Of a stretch of DNA of 26,289 bases, positions 6,551 through 14,092 are shown one piece after another; the stretch's first letter is position 1; each line of letters opens with the position of its first letter. Under the pieces are notes generated by a model, which did not search any database, was not told the DNA's origin, and saw only the letters and a program-made list of their open reading frames with translations. This DNA is from an uncultured Clostridia bacterium. Lineage in GTDB: Bacteria; Bacillota; Clostridia; Oscillospirales; Oscillospiraceae. Both the position numbers and the translations under genes were made by a program. The stretch spans positions 1-26,289 of the forward strand of contig CAMWTG010000004.1 in NCBI GenBank assembly GCA_947177115.1. The letters run 5' to 3'.

Positions 6551-6598
6551 ACTGATCCTCCCTTCACTCAACCGGCAACGATCTCTTATCATGTCAAA

Positions 6599-6627
6599 AA
6601 TATATCATACCGGCACAGGAATGTCAA
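6599..6627 (-). promoter_or_regulatory. Sigma-A promoter for the 50-aa gene
   Basis: Minus-strand TTGACA (6622-6627), 17 nt, TATATT (6599-6604). It sits directly after the pnp stop codon, so the small gene has its own transcription start even if pnp transcripts read through. No pnp terminator is visible between. Confidence 0.8.
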
Positions 6628-6643
6628 CACGAGAAAAACCAGC

Positions 6644-8794
6644 TTATTTAATGACCTCGCCGCGAGCCTTCTTCTCCTCGATCTCCCGGAGGGCGTCCTT
6701 GTGGGACAGATTGACGCGGCCCTTCTCATCGATCTCGGTGACCTTGACCCACATCATATCGCCGATCTTGCACACGTCCTCTACCTTCTCGACCCGATGG
6801 TTGGCCAGCTTGGAGATATGCACCAGCCCGTCCTTGCCGGGAGCCAGCTCCACGAACGCGCCGAACTGCATCAGCCGCACCACCCGGCCATAGTACAGGG
6901 AACCTACCTCGGGCACGAATACGATCTGATCAATGGCGTGCTTCGCCGCCTCAGCGGACTCAGCGTTGGCGGAGGCGATCCGGATGGTGCCATCGTCCTC
7001 GATGTCGATCTTCGCACCGGTGTCGGCCACGATCTTCTGAATGACGGAGCCGCCCTTGCCAATGACATCCCGGATGTTGTCGGGATCGATGTGCATGGTG
7101 ATCATCTTGGGAGCCCACTTGCTGACTTCGGCACGGGGCGCGGCGATGCAGGGCAGCATGATCTGGTCCAGGATCTCGCACCGGGCATCGTAGGTGATGT
7201 CCAGAGCGTTCTTGATGATCTCCATGGTCAGGCCATCGTTCTTCAGGTCCATCTGGATGGCGGTAATGCCCTTCTTGGTGCCGCCCACCTTGAAGTCCAT
7301 CTCGCCGTGGAAGTCCTCCACGCCCTGGATGTCGATAAAGGTGGTGAAGGAGCCGTCATCGTCCTGAATGAGGCCGCAGGAAATGCCCGCCACAGGGGCC
7401 TTGATGGGCACGCCGGCGTCCATAAGCGCCAGAGTGGAGCCGCAGATGGAGCCCTGAGAAGTGGAGCCGTTGGAGGAAACGACCTCGCTGACCACGCGGA
7501 TGGCGTAGGGGAAATCCTCCTCGCTGGGCAGCACGGGCAGCAGAGCCCGCTCAGCCAGCGCGCCGTGGCCAATCTCACGGCGTCCGGGGCTGCGGGAGGG
7601 CTTGGCCTCGCCTACGGAGTAGCCGGGGAAATTGTAGTGGTGCATATACCGCTTGCTCTCCTCGGGCCAGATGGTGTCCAGCTTCTGGCATGCGGAGAGG
7701 GTGTCCAGAGTGCAGACGCTGAGCACCTGGGTCTGGCCGCGGGTGAAGAGGCCGGAGCCGTGGACCCGGGGCAGCACGCCCACTTCCGCGCCCAGAGGAC
7801 GGATCTCGTTCTTGGCGCGTCCGTCCACGCGGTGGCCTTCCAGCAGCCACGCCTTGACGATCTTCTTCTGGAACTTGTAAGTGAACTCCTCCAGGTACTT
7901 GTCCATGTCGGGGTATTGCTCCAGATACTTCTCGTGCCAGTGCTCGATCATGGCGTTCCAGCGGGACTCCCGGACGTTCTTGTCATCGGTGTCCATAGCG
8001 GCCTTGGCCTCGTCCATGAAGTTGGCAACGATATCGTCAAACAACTCCTGATTGAAGTCGGCGTGGGGATAGTCGAACTTCTCCTTGCCGATCTCGGCCA
8101 CCATCTGGTTGATCAGGGCCACCTGCTTCTGGTTCTCCTCATGGGCGGTCTTGATGGCCTCGAACATCACGTCATTGGGGACCTCATTGGCCCCGGCCTC
8201 GATCATGACCACCTTCTTGCCGGTGGAGACCACGGTCACATCCATGTCGGAGATCTCGGCCTGCTCCGCGTTGGGATTGACCACGATCTTGCCGTCCACC
8301 AGGCCCATCTTCACCGCGCCCACAGGGCCGTTCCAGGGGATATCGGAGATAGCCAGGGCAGCGGAGGTGCCGATCAGCGCAGCCACCTCGGGAGAGCAGT
8401 CCCGGTCCACGCTCATGACGGTAGCCATAATGGACACATCGTTGCGGAAGTCGCCGGGGAACAGGGGACGGATGGGACGGTCGATGACCCGGCTGGTCAG
8501 GATGCCCTTCTCACCGGGGCGTCCCTCCCGGCGCATAAAGGAGCCGGGGATACGGCCAACGGCGTACATCTTCTCCTCAAAATCCACGCTCAGGGGGAAG
8601 AAGTCGATGCCGTCACGGGGCCGGGGAGCGGCGGTGGCGGTGCAGAGTACGGTGGTTTCGCCGTAGGTGACCAGAACGGCGGCGTTGGCCAGCTCGGCAA
8701 TCTTGCCGGTCTCCAGGGTCAAGGGGCGTCCCGCCAGATCCATGGTGTACTTGCGGTAGTTGGGGAACTGTTTTTTGGTAATGATGGTAGACAT
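6644..8794 (-). CDS. pnp: Polyribonucleotide nucleotidyltransferase (PNPase)
   Basis: A 716-aa phosphorolytic 3'-5' exoribonuclease that works as a trimer in mRNA decay. Two RNase PH domains are present (about residues 12-225 and 310-545; motifs AVGRIPGSFMRREGRP, TSRVIDRPIRPLFP, GEMDFKVGGTKKGITAIQMD), followed by a KH domain (about 555-615; IRDVIGKGGSVIQKI with the GKGG loop) and an S1 domain (about 622-695; YYGRVVRLMQFGAFVELAPGKDGLVHIS). Length and order are normal. The ATG at 8794 follows AAGGAG by 6-7 nt. It lies 214 bp downstream of rpsO, the classic rpsO-pnp pair, and the gap is filled by stable hairpins. No promoter of its own was found in the gap. Confidence 0.98.
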   Translation of the reverse strand: MSTIITKKQFPNYRKYTMDLAGRPLTLETGKIAELANAAVLVTYGETTVLCTATAAPRPRDGIDFFPLSVDFEEKMYAVGRIPGSFMRREGRPGEKGILTSRVIDRPIRPLFPGDFRNDVSIMATVMSVDRDCSPEVAALIGTSAALAISDIPWNGPVGAVKMGLVDGKIVVNPNAEQAEISDMDVTVVSTGKKVVMIEAGANEVPNDVMFEAIKTAHEENQKQVALINQMVAEIGKEKFDYPHADFNQELFDDIVANFMDEAKAAMDTDDKNVRESRWNAMIEHWHEKYLEQYPDMDKYLEEFTYKFQKKIVKAWLLEGHRVDGRAKNEIRPLGAEVGVLPRVHGSGLFTRGQTQVLSVCTLDTLSACQKLDTIWPEESKRYMHHYNFPGYSVGEAKPSRSPGRREIGHGALAERALLPVLPSEEDFPYAIRVVSEVVSSNGSTSQGSICGSTLALMDAGVPIKAPVAGISCGLIQDDDGSFTTFIDIQGVEDFHGEMDFKVGGTKKGITAIQMDLKNDGLTMEIIKNALDITYDARCEILDQIMLPCIAAPRAEVSKWAPKMITMHIDPDNIRDVIGKGGSVIQKIVADTGAKIDIEDDGTIRIASANAESAEAAKHAIDQIVFVPEVGSLYYGRVVRLMQFGAFVELAPGKDGLVHISKLANHRVEKVEDVCKIGDMMWVKVTEIDEKGRVNLSHKDALREIEEKKARGEVIK

Positions 8795-8864
8795 AGCGTA
8801 CTCCTTTTTGTCGTTCTTTTGTTAGAGCCGGGGCGGGCAATGGCGAAAAGCGCCGCTGCCCAGG

Positions 8865-8933
8865 AGCCGCTTTTTAGCACTTGATCTTGTTTCCGACCTT
8901 TCGGGGACAAGATCAACTGCTAAAACAACGGCT
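8865..8933 (-). promoter_or_regulatory. Long hairpin in the rpsO-pnp spacer (pnp leader)
   Basis: One near-perfect hairpin spans 69 nt. The inner arms are 8881-8895 and 8902-8916 (TTGATCTTGTTTCCG pairing with CGGGGACAAGATCAA, two G-U pairs, 6-nt loop). A single C-C mismatch follows, then TTTTAGCA / TGCTAAAA, then AGCCG / CGGCT at the base. In gamma-proteobacteria a similar stem before pnp is cut by RNase III and then used by PNPase for autoregulation. The same role here is inference. A smaller hairpin (GGGCA 8835-8839 with TGCCC 8857-8861, inner GGCG/CGCC) lies between it and the pnp ribosome binding site. Confidence 0.8.
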
Positions 8934-8968
8934 TTTTCCCGGCGGGTGGGCTTGCCGGGGACGGAAAG

Positions 8969-8999
8969 GCGGGGAGAAAGGTGTTTCCCTCCTCCCCGC
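8969..8999 (-). terminator. Hairpin 3' of rpsO (weak terminator or processing site)
   Basis: An 8-bp GC stem (CTCCCCGC with GCGGGGAG) starts 10 nt after the rpsO stop. On the minus strand only CTTTCC follows, so it is a weak terminator. It probably protects the rpsO mRNA end or gives partial termination before pnp. Confidence 0.5.
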
Positions 9000-9008
9000 G
9001 CTGTTCAC

Positions 9009-9275
9009 TTACTTACGGATGCCCAGTTTGGCGATGAGGGCGCGGTAACGCTCAATATCCTTCCGGGCCAGGTAGTCCAGAAGGCTGCGGCGCTTACCGA
9101 TCATCTTGTACAGGCCCCGGCGGCTGTGATTGTCGTGGGCGTGGACCTTCAGATGCTCGGTGAGCTGGTTGATCCGCTCGGTGAGGATGGCGACCTGAAC
9201 CTCAGGGGAACCGGTGTCGTTCTCATGGGTGCGGTTGGCCTGAATAATAGAGGTCTTCTGATCTTTCTGCATCAT
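9009..9275 (-). CDS. rpsO: 30S ribosomal protein S15
   Basis: An 88-aa ribosomal protein that binds the central domain of 16S rRNA early in 30S assembly. The sequence has the typical S15 features: THENDTGSPEVQVAILTERINQLTEHLK, the HDNHSRRGLYKMIGKRRSLLDYL block and the YRALIAKLGIRK end. Two adjacent ATGs (9275 and 9272) are possible starts. The AAGGTGA site is unusually far (about 11-12 nt from the first), and GGTG-ATA-CACC can fold over it, which could serve S15 feedback control. It is the first gene of rpsO-pnp, with a promoter at 9388-9416 and a leader of about 105 nt. Confidence 0.97.
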   Translation of the reverse strand: MMQKDQKTSIIQANRTHENDTGSPEVQVAILTERINQLTEHLKVHAHDNHSRRGLYKMIGKRRSLLDYLARKDIERYRALIAKLGIRK

Positions 9276-9360
9276 AGTGGGTGTATCACCTTTCTTAACT
9301 AAATTCTCCGCAGGCCGCGCCGGGGCAGGTGCCGCCGCCATCGAAGCCAGGGAAACATCT

Positions 9361-9416
9361 GCGGCGTCCTGCGCCGCATGCCCAATTACTATATCACAGA
9401 CATTTCTTATTGTAAA
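9361..9416 (-). promoter_or_regulatory. rpsO: rpsO promoter and leader hairpin
   Basis: Minus-strand TTTACA (9411-9416), 17 nt, TATAGT (9388-9393) gives a start near 9381. The leader then holds a perfect hairpin GCGGCG-TCCTG-CGCCGC (9361-9377). Together with the fold over the ribosome binding site (9283-9293) this is a candidate autoregulatory leader; no specific known S15-binding motif was recognised. Confidence 0.7.
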
Positions 9417-9586
9417 GAGAAAAATAGGAGTTTATTCAGGTTTTTTCCGGATTTCCGCCTGGTTCTCCGCCCGTTGTGCGGAAACCGCCCGCATGAAAAA
9501 CCGTCTTCCGCAGGATTTTCCGGATGCGCACCATCTATGCAGAAGCGGGCCGTGCGGCTATTACTCAATCACAGGCGGCAAAGAAC

Positions 9587-9615
9587 TTGCTTTTTCCCCC
9601 CGCATCCTGTATAAT
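9587..9615 (+). promoter_or_regulatory. Promoter for the 89-aa protein/lipoprotein operon
   Basis: TTGCTT (9587-9592), 17 nt, and a perfect TATAAT (9610-9615). The -35 matches only 3/6. The ribosome binding site AAGGAGGAG (9637-9645) and the GTG start follow. The 170 bp between this promoter and the rpsO promoter hold one 7-bp hairpin (TTTCCGC/GCGGAAA) and nothing else I can name. Confidence 0.65.
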
Positions 9616-9653
9616 ACCTCCCAGTATGATTAATTTAAGGAGGAGATAAGAAG

Positions 9654-9923
9654 GTGCAGATTATTGTGGTCAACGGTCCTCTCTCCGAGCGGGAACAGGA
9701 TATCTACATCCGCCGGATCACGCAAAAATGCCCCGCCAGCGCGATCGATAAACTGTATCTGGAGGTCCACGAGGACTATGTGGATGTCCGCTACACCCTC
9801 CACCGCTACCGGGAGCTCTGGAAAATGGGCGGTTACTGTATCAGCGAACCCAGCACCTGGAACAGCGCCAAACAATCGGAGTACCGCGACATGCTGCCCA
9901 ATCGCTTCGAGGAGGAATCGTAA
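9654..9923 (+). CDS. Small protein with an NrdD-C-terminus-like motif, unknown function
   Basis: An 89-aa frame starting at GTG 9654, 8 nt after AAGGAGGAG, behind a perfect -10 box. The end reads RYRELWKMGGYCISEPSTWNSAKQSEYRDMLPNRF. The spacing of Gly-Tyr, aromatic-Asn, Ala-Lys and Glu-x-x-Asp recalls the region near the C-terminus of anaerobic ribonucleotide reductase (NrdD: TGYL...RFNNAKxxEVxDR), but the glycyl-radical site RVCGY-type loop is absent, so it cannot be an enzyme subunit on this evidence. I do not recognise the family otherwise. Its TAA is directly followed by the GTG of the lipoprotein gene, so the two are co-translated. Confidence 0.8.
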   Translation: MQIIVVNGPLSEREQDIYIRRITQKCPASAIDKLYLEVHEDYVDVRYTLHRYRELWKMGGYCISEPSTWNSAKQSEYRDMLPNRFEEES

Positions 9924-11276
9924 GTGAAGCGGCCTGGACTCTTCCTCCTCGTCATGATCTGCCTGGCCTGCCTGCTTGCCTCCTGCGGACGGGGGGAACC
10001 GTTGGATACAGACTGGAGCGAAGCGCAGATGGCCCAGGCAGTCTGGGATGCCCAGGGAGGGACGGAGGGCGCCCGGACCATCCTGTCCGGCAGCGAGGAG
10101 TTTGACTCCTATGTCTCCGGCCGCTACCAGATCGCTCCTGACAGCATAGAGGGAGGCGCCATTTTCTATGCCGGAGGCGTCTCCGCACAGGAGATCGCCA
10201 TTCTGCGTCTGGCGGACGCCTCGGAAGTTGAAGCGGCCCGGGCGGCGCTGGCAGCGTACATAACCAGCCGGGCCGGAGTCTTTGCCGGTTACGCGCCGGA
10301 GCAGTTCGCCATCGTGGAAAACTCTGGGACTGCCGGCCGGGGACCGTACGCCGCTCTGCTGATCTGCCCGGATCAGCAGGCGGCCCGGGATGCCTTCGCC
10401 GCCTGCTTCACCACCGAACCGCCGGTGGAAAATCCCCCCGCCCCGCCCGATGCTGCGGCCATTGCTCCCGCAGAAGAGAAAACGCCTCCCCCGCAGCCTG
10501 AAACTCCGGATGGACCGGAAACGTCCTCCGGTCAGGAACCGGCGGATCTCCGGAAGATTCCGCAGGATGCATCGGAAGACGCACCTCCGCCTGTACCGGA
10601 ACCCGATCCTGCGCCGGAGCCCGAGCCACCACCGGAACCTGATCCGGAACCCGATCCACCCCCGGAACCCGAGCCTGTTCCTGCCCCGCCGCAGGAACCC
10701 TGGCATTACGACCAAACGCGAATCGTAAACGCCTGGAGTGCCGGGACCCGGGACGGCCTGTGGGAGCAGGACCTGGCGATCCTGGAGGTGCTGGAGGGTA
10801 TCCCCGCCCTGACAGACGAAACTTTGCCGGACTATGACCGGGAGCTGGCCCTCCATGACTGGATGATTGCCTGGGCGGAATATGATCCCGGCGCTTTGAG
10901 CAGTGACCCATACGGGGAGCCCATGCCGGACAACGACAATCCCTACGGTTTCCTCACCGGGAAAAAGGGCATCTGCCTGGGCTACGCCGCCACCTTCCAG
11001 CTGCTGATGGAACTAAGCGGCATCGAGTGCGTCACTGTCCGGGGCCTGTCCCACGCGGGTACAGCCGACCACGCCTGGAATCTGGTGAAGCTGGAGGGCG
11101 ACTGGTACGCTGTCGATACCACCTGGGATGACCCGGTGGCCTCTTTCCCCGTTTCCGCCGCTATCGCCCACCAATATTTTAATGTGACGGACGAATTCCT
11201 GCGCCAGCACGACCACCAATGGGACGAATCCGGCGTCCCGGCGGCATTGGGCGGGGCTCTGGCATGGGTCCCCTGA
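9924..11276 (+). CDS. Lipoprotein with DUF4358 domain, Pro-rich linker and transglutaminase-like domain
   Basis: A 450-aa exported protein. Residues 1-21 are a lipoprotein signal with LLASC (Cys21). About 30-162 match DUF4358 (YAGGVSAQEIAILRLADASEVEAARAAL, YAPEQFAIVENS, YAALLICPD). About 166-258 form a Pro/Glu/Asp-rich linker with PEPDP-type repeats. About 295-410 are a transglutaminase-like domain with the triad in the right order: Cys351 (GKKGICLGYA), His383 (ADHAWN) and Asp398 (YAVDTTWDDP). Such domains act as cysteine proteases or amide-bond enzymes at the cell surface. GTG start; GAGGAGG inside the upstream gene is 8 nt away. No clear terminator follows. Confidence 0.9.
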   Translation: MKRPGLFLLVMICLACLLASCGRGEPLDTDWSEAQMAQAVWDAQGGTEGARTILSGSEEFDSYVSGRYQIAPDSIEGGAIFYAGGVSAQEIAILRLADASEVEAARAALAAYITSRAGVFAGYAPEQFAIVENSGTAGRGPYAALLICPDQQAARDAFAACFTTEPPVENPPAPPDAAAIAPAEEKTPPPQPETPDGPETSSGQEPADLRKIPQDASEDAPPPVPEPDPAPEPEPPPEPDPEPDPPPEPEPVPAPPQEPWHYDQTRIVNAWSAGTRDGLWEQDLAILEVLEGIPALTDETLPDYDRELALHDWMIAWAEYDPGALSSDPYGEPMPDNDNPYGFLTGKKGICLGYAATFQLLMELSGIECVTVRGLSHAGTADHAWNLVKLEGDWYAVDTTWDDPVASFPVSAAIAHQYFNVTDEFLRQHDHQWDESGVPAALGGALAWVP

Positions 11277-11315
11277 CATTGTCAGAAAAAATTTGCTCGT
11301 TCATAGAACTTTTAC

Positions 11316-11344
11316 TTGCGAAACAGGGCACATTCGAGTATACT
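11316..11344 (+). promoter_or_regulatory. Sigma-A promoter for the foldase gene
   Basis: TTGCGA (11316-11321), 17 nt, TATACT (11339-11344). The roughly 100-nt leader can fold GCCGCC with GGCGGC just before AGAAAATTTT and the ribosome binding site. Confidence 0.65.
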
Positions 11345-11450
11345 ATTGTTCGTTGAGCCAAATTGGGGATGCCCCCGGCAATCACAAAGGTTATCGCCGC
11401 CACCGCTCCGTTTCCCGGCGGCAGAAAATTTTGGAAGGAATGAACAACAA

Positions 11451-12950
11451 ATGAGCGCATCCAGAGAAAAGAAAAAGCGCCAGGAGCTTTTAGCCAACGG
11501 CGCAGTCGATCCCAAAGCAGCCCGCGAGGCGGAGAAGAAGGCCGCCGAGCGTAAGTCCAACATCCTTTACGGCACCGTTGCCGCCATTTTCGTCATCGTA
11601 GCGGTGGCCCTGGTGGTATACAACTCCGGCATTTTCCAGCGCAATCAGACCGCCGTCACCATTGACGGTGAAAAGTACACCGTGGCCGAAACGGGCTACT
11701 ATTACAATCAGGTCTATCAGAACTACGCCAGTTTTTACTCCGCCATGGGCATGGACCCCAGCGCCCTGAAGAGCCAGCCCTATGGGGGGAGCGATGACAT
11801 GACCTACGATGACTTCTTCAAGGAATCCGCTGTGGACAACATGAAGTATATCCACGCCGCCGTCAAGGCCGCCGGCGAAGCCGGCATCTCCCTGGACAGC
11901 GAGGACGAGGCTGTTGTGAAGCAGAATGTGGACAGCATGAAGTCCGCCGCCGCCTCTAACGGCTACAGCTACGGCGCGTATCTGAAAGCCATGTACGGCG
12001 CCACCATCACCTCCTCCATTGTGGAATCCTGCCTCCGGGACCAGGTGCTGGCCAGCAAGTACGCCGCCCAGTACAGCGAGGAGAACTTCGTCTACACCGA
12101 TGAGGACATCCAGGCTTACTATGACGAGCACAAGGACACCTACGATCTTATCGATGGCGCTTACGTCACGGTAAGCGGCTCTCCCGAGGCCAAGACCGAT
12201 GACGAGGGCAATGCCGTTGAAGCCACCGATGAGGAGAAGACCGCTGCCATGGCCGCAGCCAAGACGGCCGCCGATGAGATCCTGGCCTCCTTCGAGGCCG
12301 GCCAGGGTCTGGAGCAGCTGGCCGAGGCCAAGGGCGCGACTTACTCCACCACCATCTCCAGCCCCTCCACCACCTCCGGCCAGTGGTTCTACGATGCGTC
12401 CCGCAAGGCCGGCGATACCAGCGTCATTGAGGACGCCTCCAACAGCTGTTACTATGTGGCGGTGTTCAACAGCCGCCAGCGGGATGACAGCGCCGCCACG
12501 TACAGCGTCCGTCATGTACTGGTGACTGCGGACAATCTGGACCTCCCCGATGATCAGGAGGCCACCAATGAGCAGATCGAAGCCAAGGCCAATGAGATCC
12601 TGGCCGGCTGGGATGGCACTGAGGAGGGCTTTGCCAACCTGGCCAAGACCTATTCCCAGGACGGCAACGCCTCTGAGGGCGGTCTCTATGAGGACGTGCC
12701 GAAGGGCCAGATGGTTGCCGCTTTCGAGGACTGGTGCTATGAGGACGGCCGCCAGAGCGGTCAGACCGGCATTGTCCAGACCAACTACGGCTACCATATC
12801 ATGTATTTCGTGGGCTACGGCGACACCGCGTACTGGCACTATGCCTGTGAAAACGCCCTGCGCAGCAATGATGAGAATACCTGGCGCTCCGGCCTCATCG
12901 AAGCCACGTTCGCCGAGGTCAACGAAAGCGGCATGAAGAACGTTGGCTGA
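11451..12950 (+). CDS. Membrane-anchored peptidylprolyl isomerase (parvulin/PrsA-like foldase)
   Basis: A 499-aa protein with a highly charged cytoplasmic N-terminus (about 1-38), one transmembrane helix (about 39-59, GTVAAIFVIVAVALVVY), and a large extracellular part. The region about 65-240 resembles the SurA/PrsA chaperone arms (VTIDGEKYTVAETGYYYNQVYQNY). The parvulin (PpiC) domain lies at about 345-455 (SVRHVLVTAD, EGFANLAKTYSQDGNASEGGLYEDVPKGQMV, VQTNYGYHIMYF). It would help fold secreted proteins outside the membrane. Unlike Bacillus PrsA it has a transmembrane anchor and no lipobox. The ATG at 11451 is preferred as the protein start; GGAAGG lies about 12 nt upstream, a long spacing. 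Strong terminator at 12970. Confidence 0.93.
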   Translation: MSASREKKKRQELLANGAVDPKAAREAEKKAAERKSNILYGTVAAIFVIVAVALVVYNSGIFQRNQTAVTIDGEKYTVAETGYYYNQVYQNYASFYSAMGMDPSALKSQPYGGSDDMTYDDFFKESAVDNMKYIHAAVKAAGEAGISLDSEDEAVVKQNVDSMKSAAASNGYSYGAYLKAMYGATITSSIVESCLRDQVLASKYAAQYSEENFVYTDEDIQAYYDEHKDTYDLIDGAYVTVSGSPEAKTDDEGNAVEATDEEKTAAMAAAKTAADEILASFEAGQGLEQLAEAKGATYSTTISSPSTTSGQWFYDASRKAGDTSVIEDASNSCYYVAVFNSRQRDDSAATYSVRHVLVTADNLDLPDDQEATNEQIEAKANEILAGWDGTEEGFANLAKTYSQDGNASEGGLYEDVPKGQMVAAFEDWCYEDGRQSGQTGIVQTNYGYHIMYFVGYGDTAYWHYACENALRSNDENTWRSGLIEATFAEVNESGMKNVG

Positions 12951-12969
12951 CCGATACCCCTGCTTTTAC

Positions 12970-13000
12970 GCGGCCCCGGAGTATTGCGCTCCGGGGCCGC
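12970..13000 (+). terminator. Intrinsic terminator after the foldase gene
   Basis: A 12-bp perfect stem GCGGCCCCGGAG / CTCCGGGGCCGC with a 7-nt loop lies 20 bp after the stop, followed by TGTATCTTAT. Confidence 0.85.
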
Positions 13001-13012
13001 TGTATCTTATCC

Positions 13013-13056
13013 TTCAGCGGCCTCCATGCATACCCGATGCTCTGACGGCCGCTGAA
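13013..13056 (+). repeat. Inverted repeat in the leader of the zinc-ribbon membrane protein
   Basis: TTCAGCGGCC (13013-13022) and GGCCGCTGAA (13047-13056) are perfect 10-bp arms around 24 nt, in which GCAT-ACCCG-ATGC can form an inner hairpin. It lies about 45 bp before the start codon of the next gene. It could be an RNA element or an operator; no promoter was identified with confidence nearby. Confidence 0.6.
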
Positions 13057-13099
13057 AGAACTGTGTGTTGTAGTTGATGTTTACGGGAGGAAAATACAT

Positions 13100-13969
13100 A
13101 TGGACCTGTCTATACTTTTCGATGTCCTTAGCAATCCCACTTTAGGACTGAGCGGCGCTTTACAGGCATTCGGCGCCTTTCTGCTTCTGTGCGGTCTTAT
13201 CAACGCCTTTTTCGGGTACAAGCTGTTCAAGCTGCTGATCGCCATCGCCGGCTTTCTGAGCGGCGCTCTTATCGGGGGCCTGGTCTCGCTGGGCGGCGAC
13301 AGCGCCGGCCTTACGCTTCTTTGCGCCCTGATCGGCGGGATCATTGGCGCTGTCCTGGCAATCGTGCTCCACCGTCTGGGCGTGTTTCTCACCGTGGGCG
13401 CGACAGTGTTCCTCCTCTCGTGGGTGATTATGGGCAGTATGCTCATTGCTCTCTTGTTTGGGATCCTCTGCGGCATCATTGGCGCGATCTTTGAAAAATA
13501 TGCGATCATTATCTCATCGGCTCTGTCCGGCGGCGCCCTCGCCGGGAGCGGTTTGGCATGTATCTTCCACCTGTCCGGCATCATTGTCACGGTCCTTGGA
13601 CTGCTCATTGGCATCTGCGGCATTGCTTTCCAGCTGTGGCTCGAGCAGCGGCGCCCTGCCGCGGCAGTCCCTCCTCCGGCTGCCGCGCCCTATCCTCCCG
13701 TCCCGCCGCAGCCATGGCCTGCCGCAGCGCCGCCGAGACCTGCCGCACCGCCGGAGGCGGTCCCAACCGGCGCACCGGTCAGGCAAAGCGGCTCATACTG
13801 CCCCAACTGCGGCAGCGCCATTGCCCCAGGATCCGCTTTCTGCAAGAAATGCGGCCGCGGGATAGAAGCGCAATCCGCTGAAGGCGGTTGTTTCTGCGCC
13901 GGGTGCGGCGCAAAGATGTCCGGCACAGCCAACTTCTGCGGCAAATGCGGCACAGCCAGAAGCGTCTGA
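13100..13969 (+). CDS. Gly-rich multi-pass membrane protein with two C-terminal zinc ribbons
   Basis: A 289-aa protein. Residues about 20-180 hold some seven hydrophobic segments rich in Gly and small residues (GFLSGALIGGLVSLGG, GGIIGAVLAIVL, GILCGIIGAIF), resembling DUF4203/TMEM198-type membrane domains. About 186-228 is a Pro/Ala linker. The C-terminus carries two zinc ribbons: Cys234/237...248/251 (CPNC...CKKC) and Cys266/269...280/283 (CAGC...CGKC). The ribbons face the cytoplasm or bind a partner; the function is unknown. A GGGAGG ribosome binding site precedes the ATG. It looks like a single gene between the foldase terminator and tcdA. Confidence 0.85.
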   Translation: MDLSILFDVLSNPTLGLSGALQAFGAFLLLCGLINAFFGYKLFKLLIAIAGFLSGALIGGLVSLGGDSAGLTLLCALIGGIIGAVLAIVLHRLGVFLTVGATVFLLSWVIMGSMLIALLFGILCGIIGAIFEKYAIIISSALSGGALAGSGLACIFHLSGIIVTVLGLLIGICGIAFQLWLEQRRPAAAVPPPAAAPYPPVPPQPWPAAAPPRPAAPPEAVPTGAPVRQSGSYCPNCGSAIAPGSAFCKKCGRGIEAQSAEGGCFCAGCGAKMSGTANFCGKCGTARSV

Positions 13970-14041
13970 CCCCTTCCCCCGGCATGGCAGACGCTGGGCC
14001 GAACGGCCCGCAGGACATGCAAAAAGTTTTTCTTTTTGATC

Positions 14042-14067
14042 CTTTTTCTTTGTCCAAAAAGAAAAAG
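14042..14067 (+). repeat. Homopurine/homopyrimidine inverted repeat before tcdA
   Basis: CTTTTTCTTT (14042-14051) and AAAGAAAAAG (14058-14067) are perfect 10-bp arms with a 6-nt loop. A further TTTTTCTTTTT just upstream (14026-14038) could pair with the same right arm, giving two alternative folds. It lies between the zinc-ribbon gene and the tcdA ribosome binding site and might terminate the former. A GGGCC-GAAC-GGCCC hairpin lies at 13996-14009. Confidence 0.65.
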
Positions 14068-14092
14068 AATACCCCCGTAAAAAGGAGATACC

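Noticed and set aside
6701..8884. A 727-codon open frame on the plus strand opposite pnp
   Set aside because: It is the antisense mirror of a high-GC core gene; its product is a repetitive His/Gly/Asp/Val-rich sequence with no domain and no ribosome binding site.
9418..9586. Possible small gene between the rpsO and 9587 promoters
   Set aside because: Short frames exist but none has a ribosome binding site; the stretch is an ordinary divergent intergenic region with one weak hairpin.
11440..11454. A 4-codon ORF (ATG AAC AAC AAA TGA) overlapping the foldase start
   Set aside because: The GGAAGG site is only 1 nt from its ATG, too close for initiation; probably chance in an A-rich start region.
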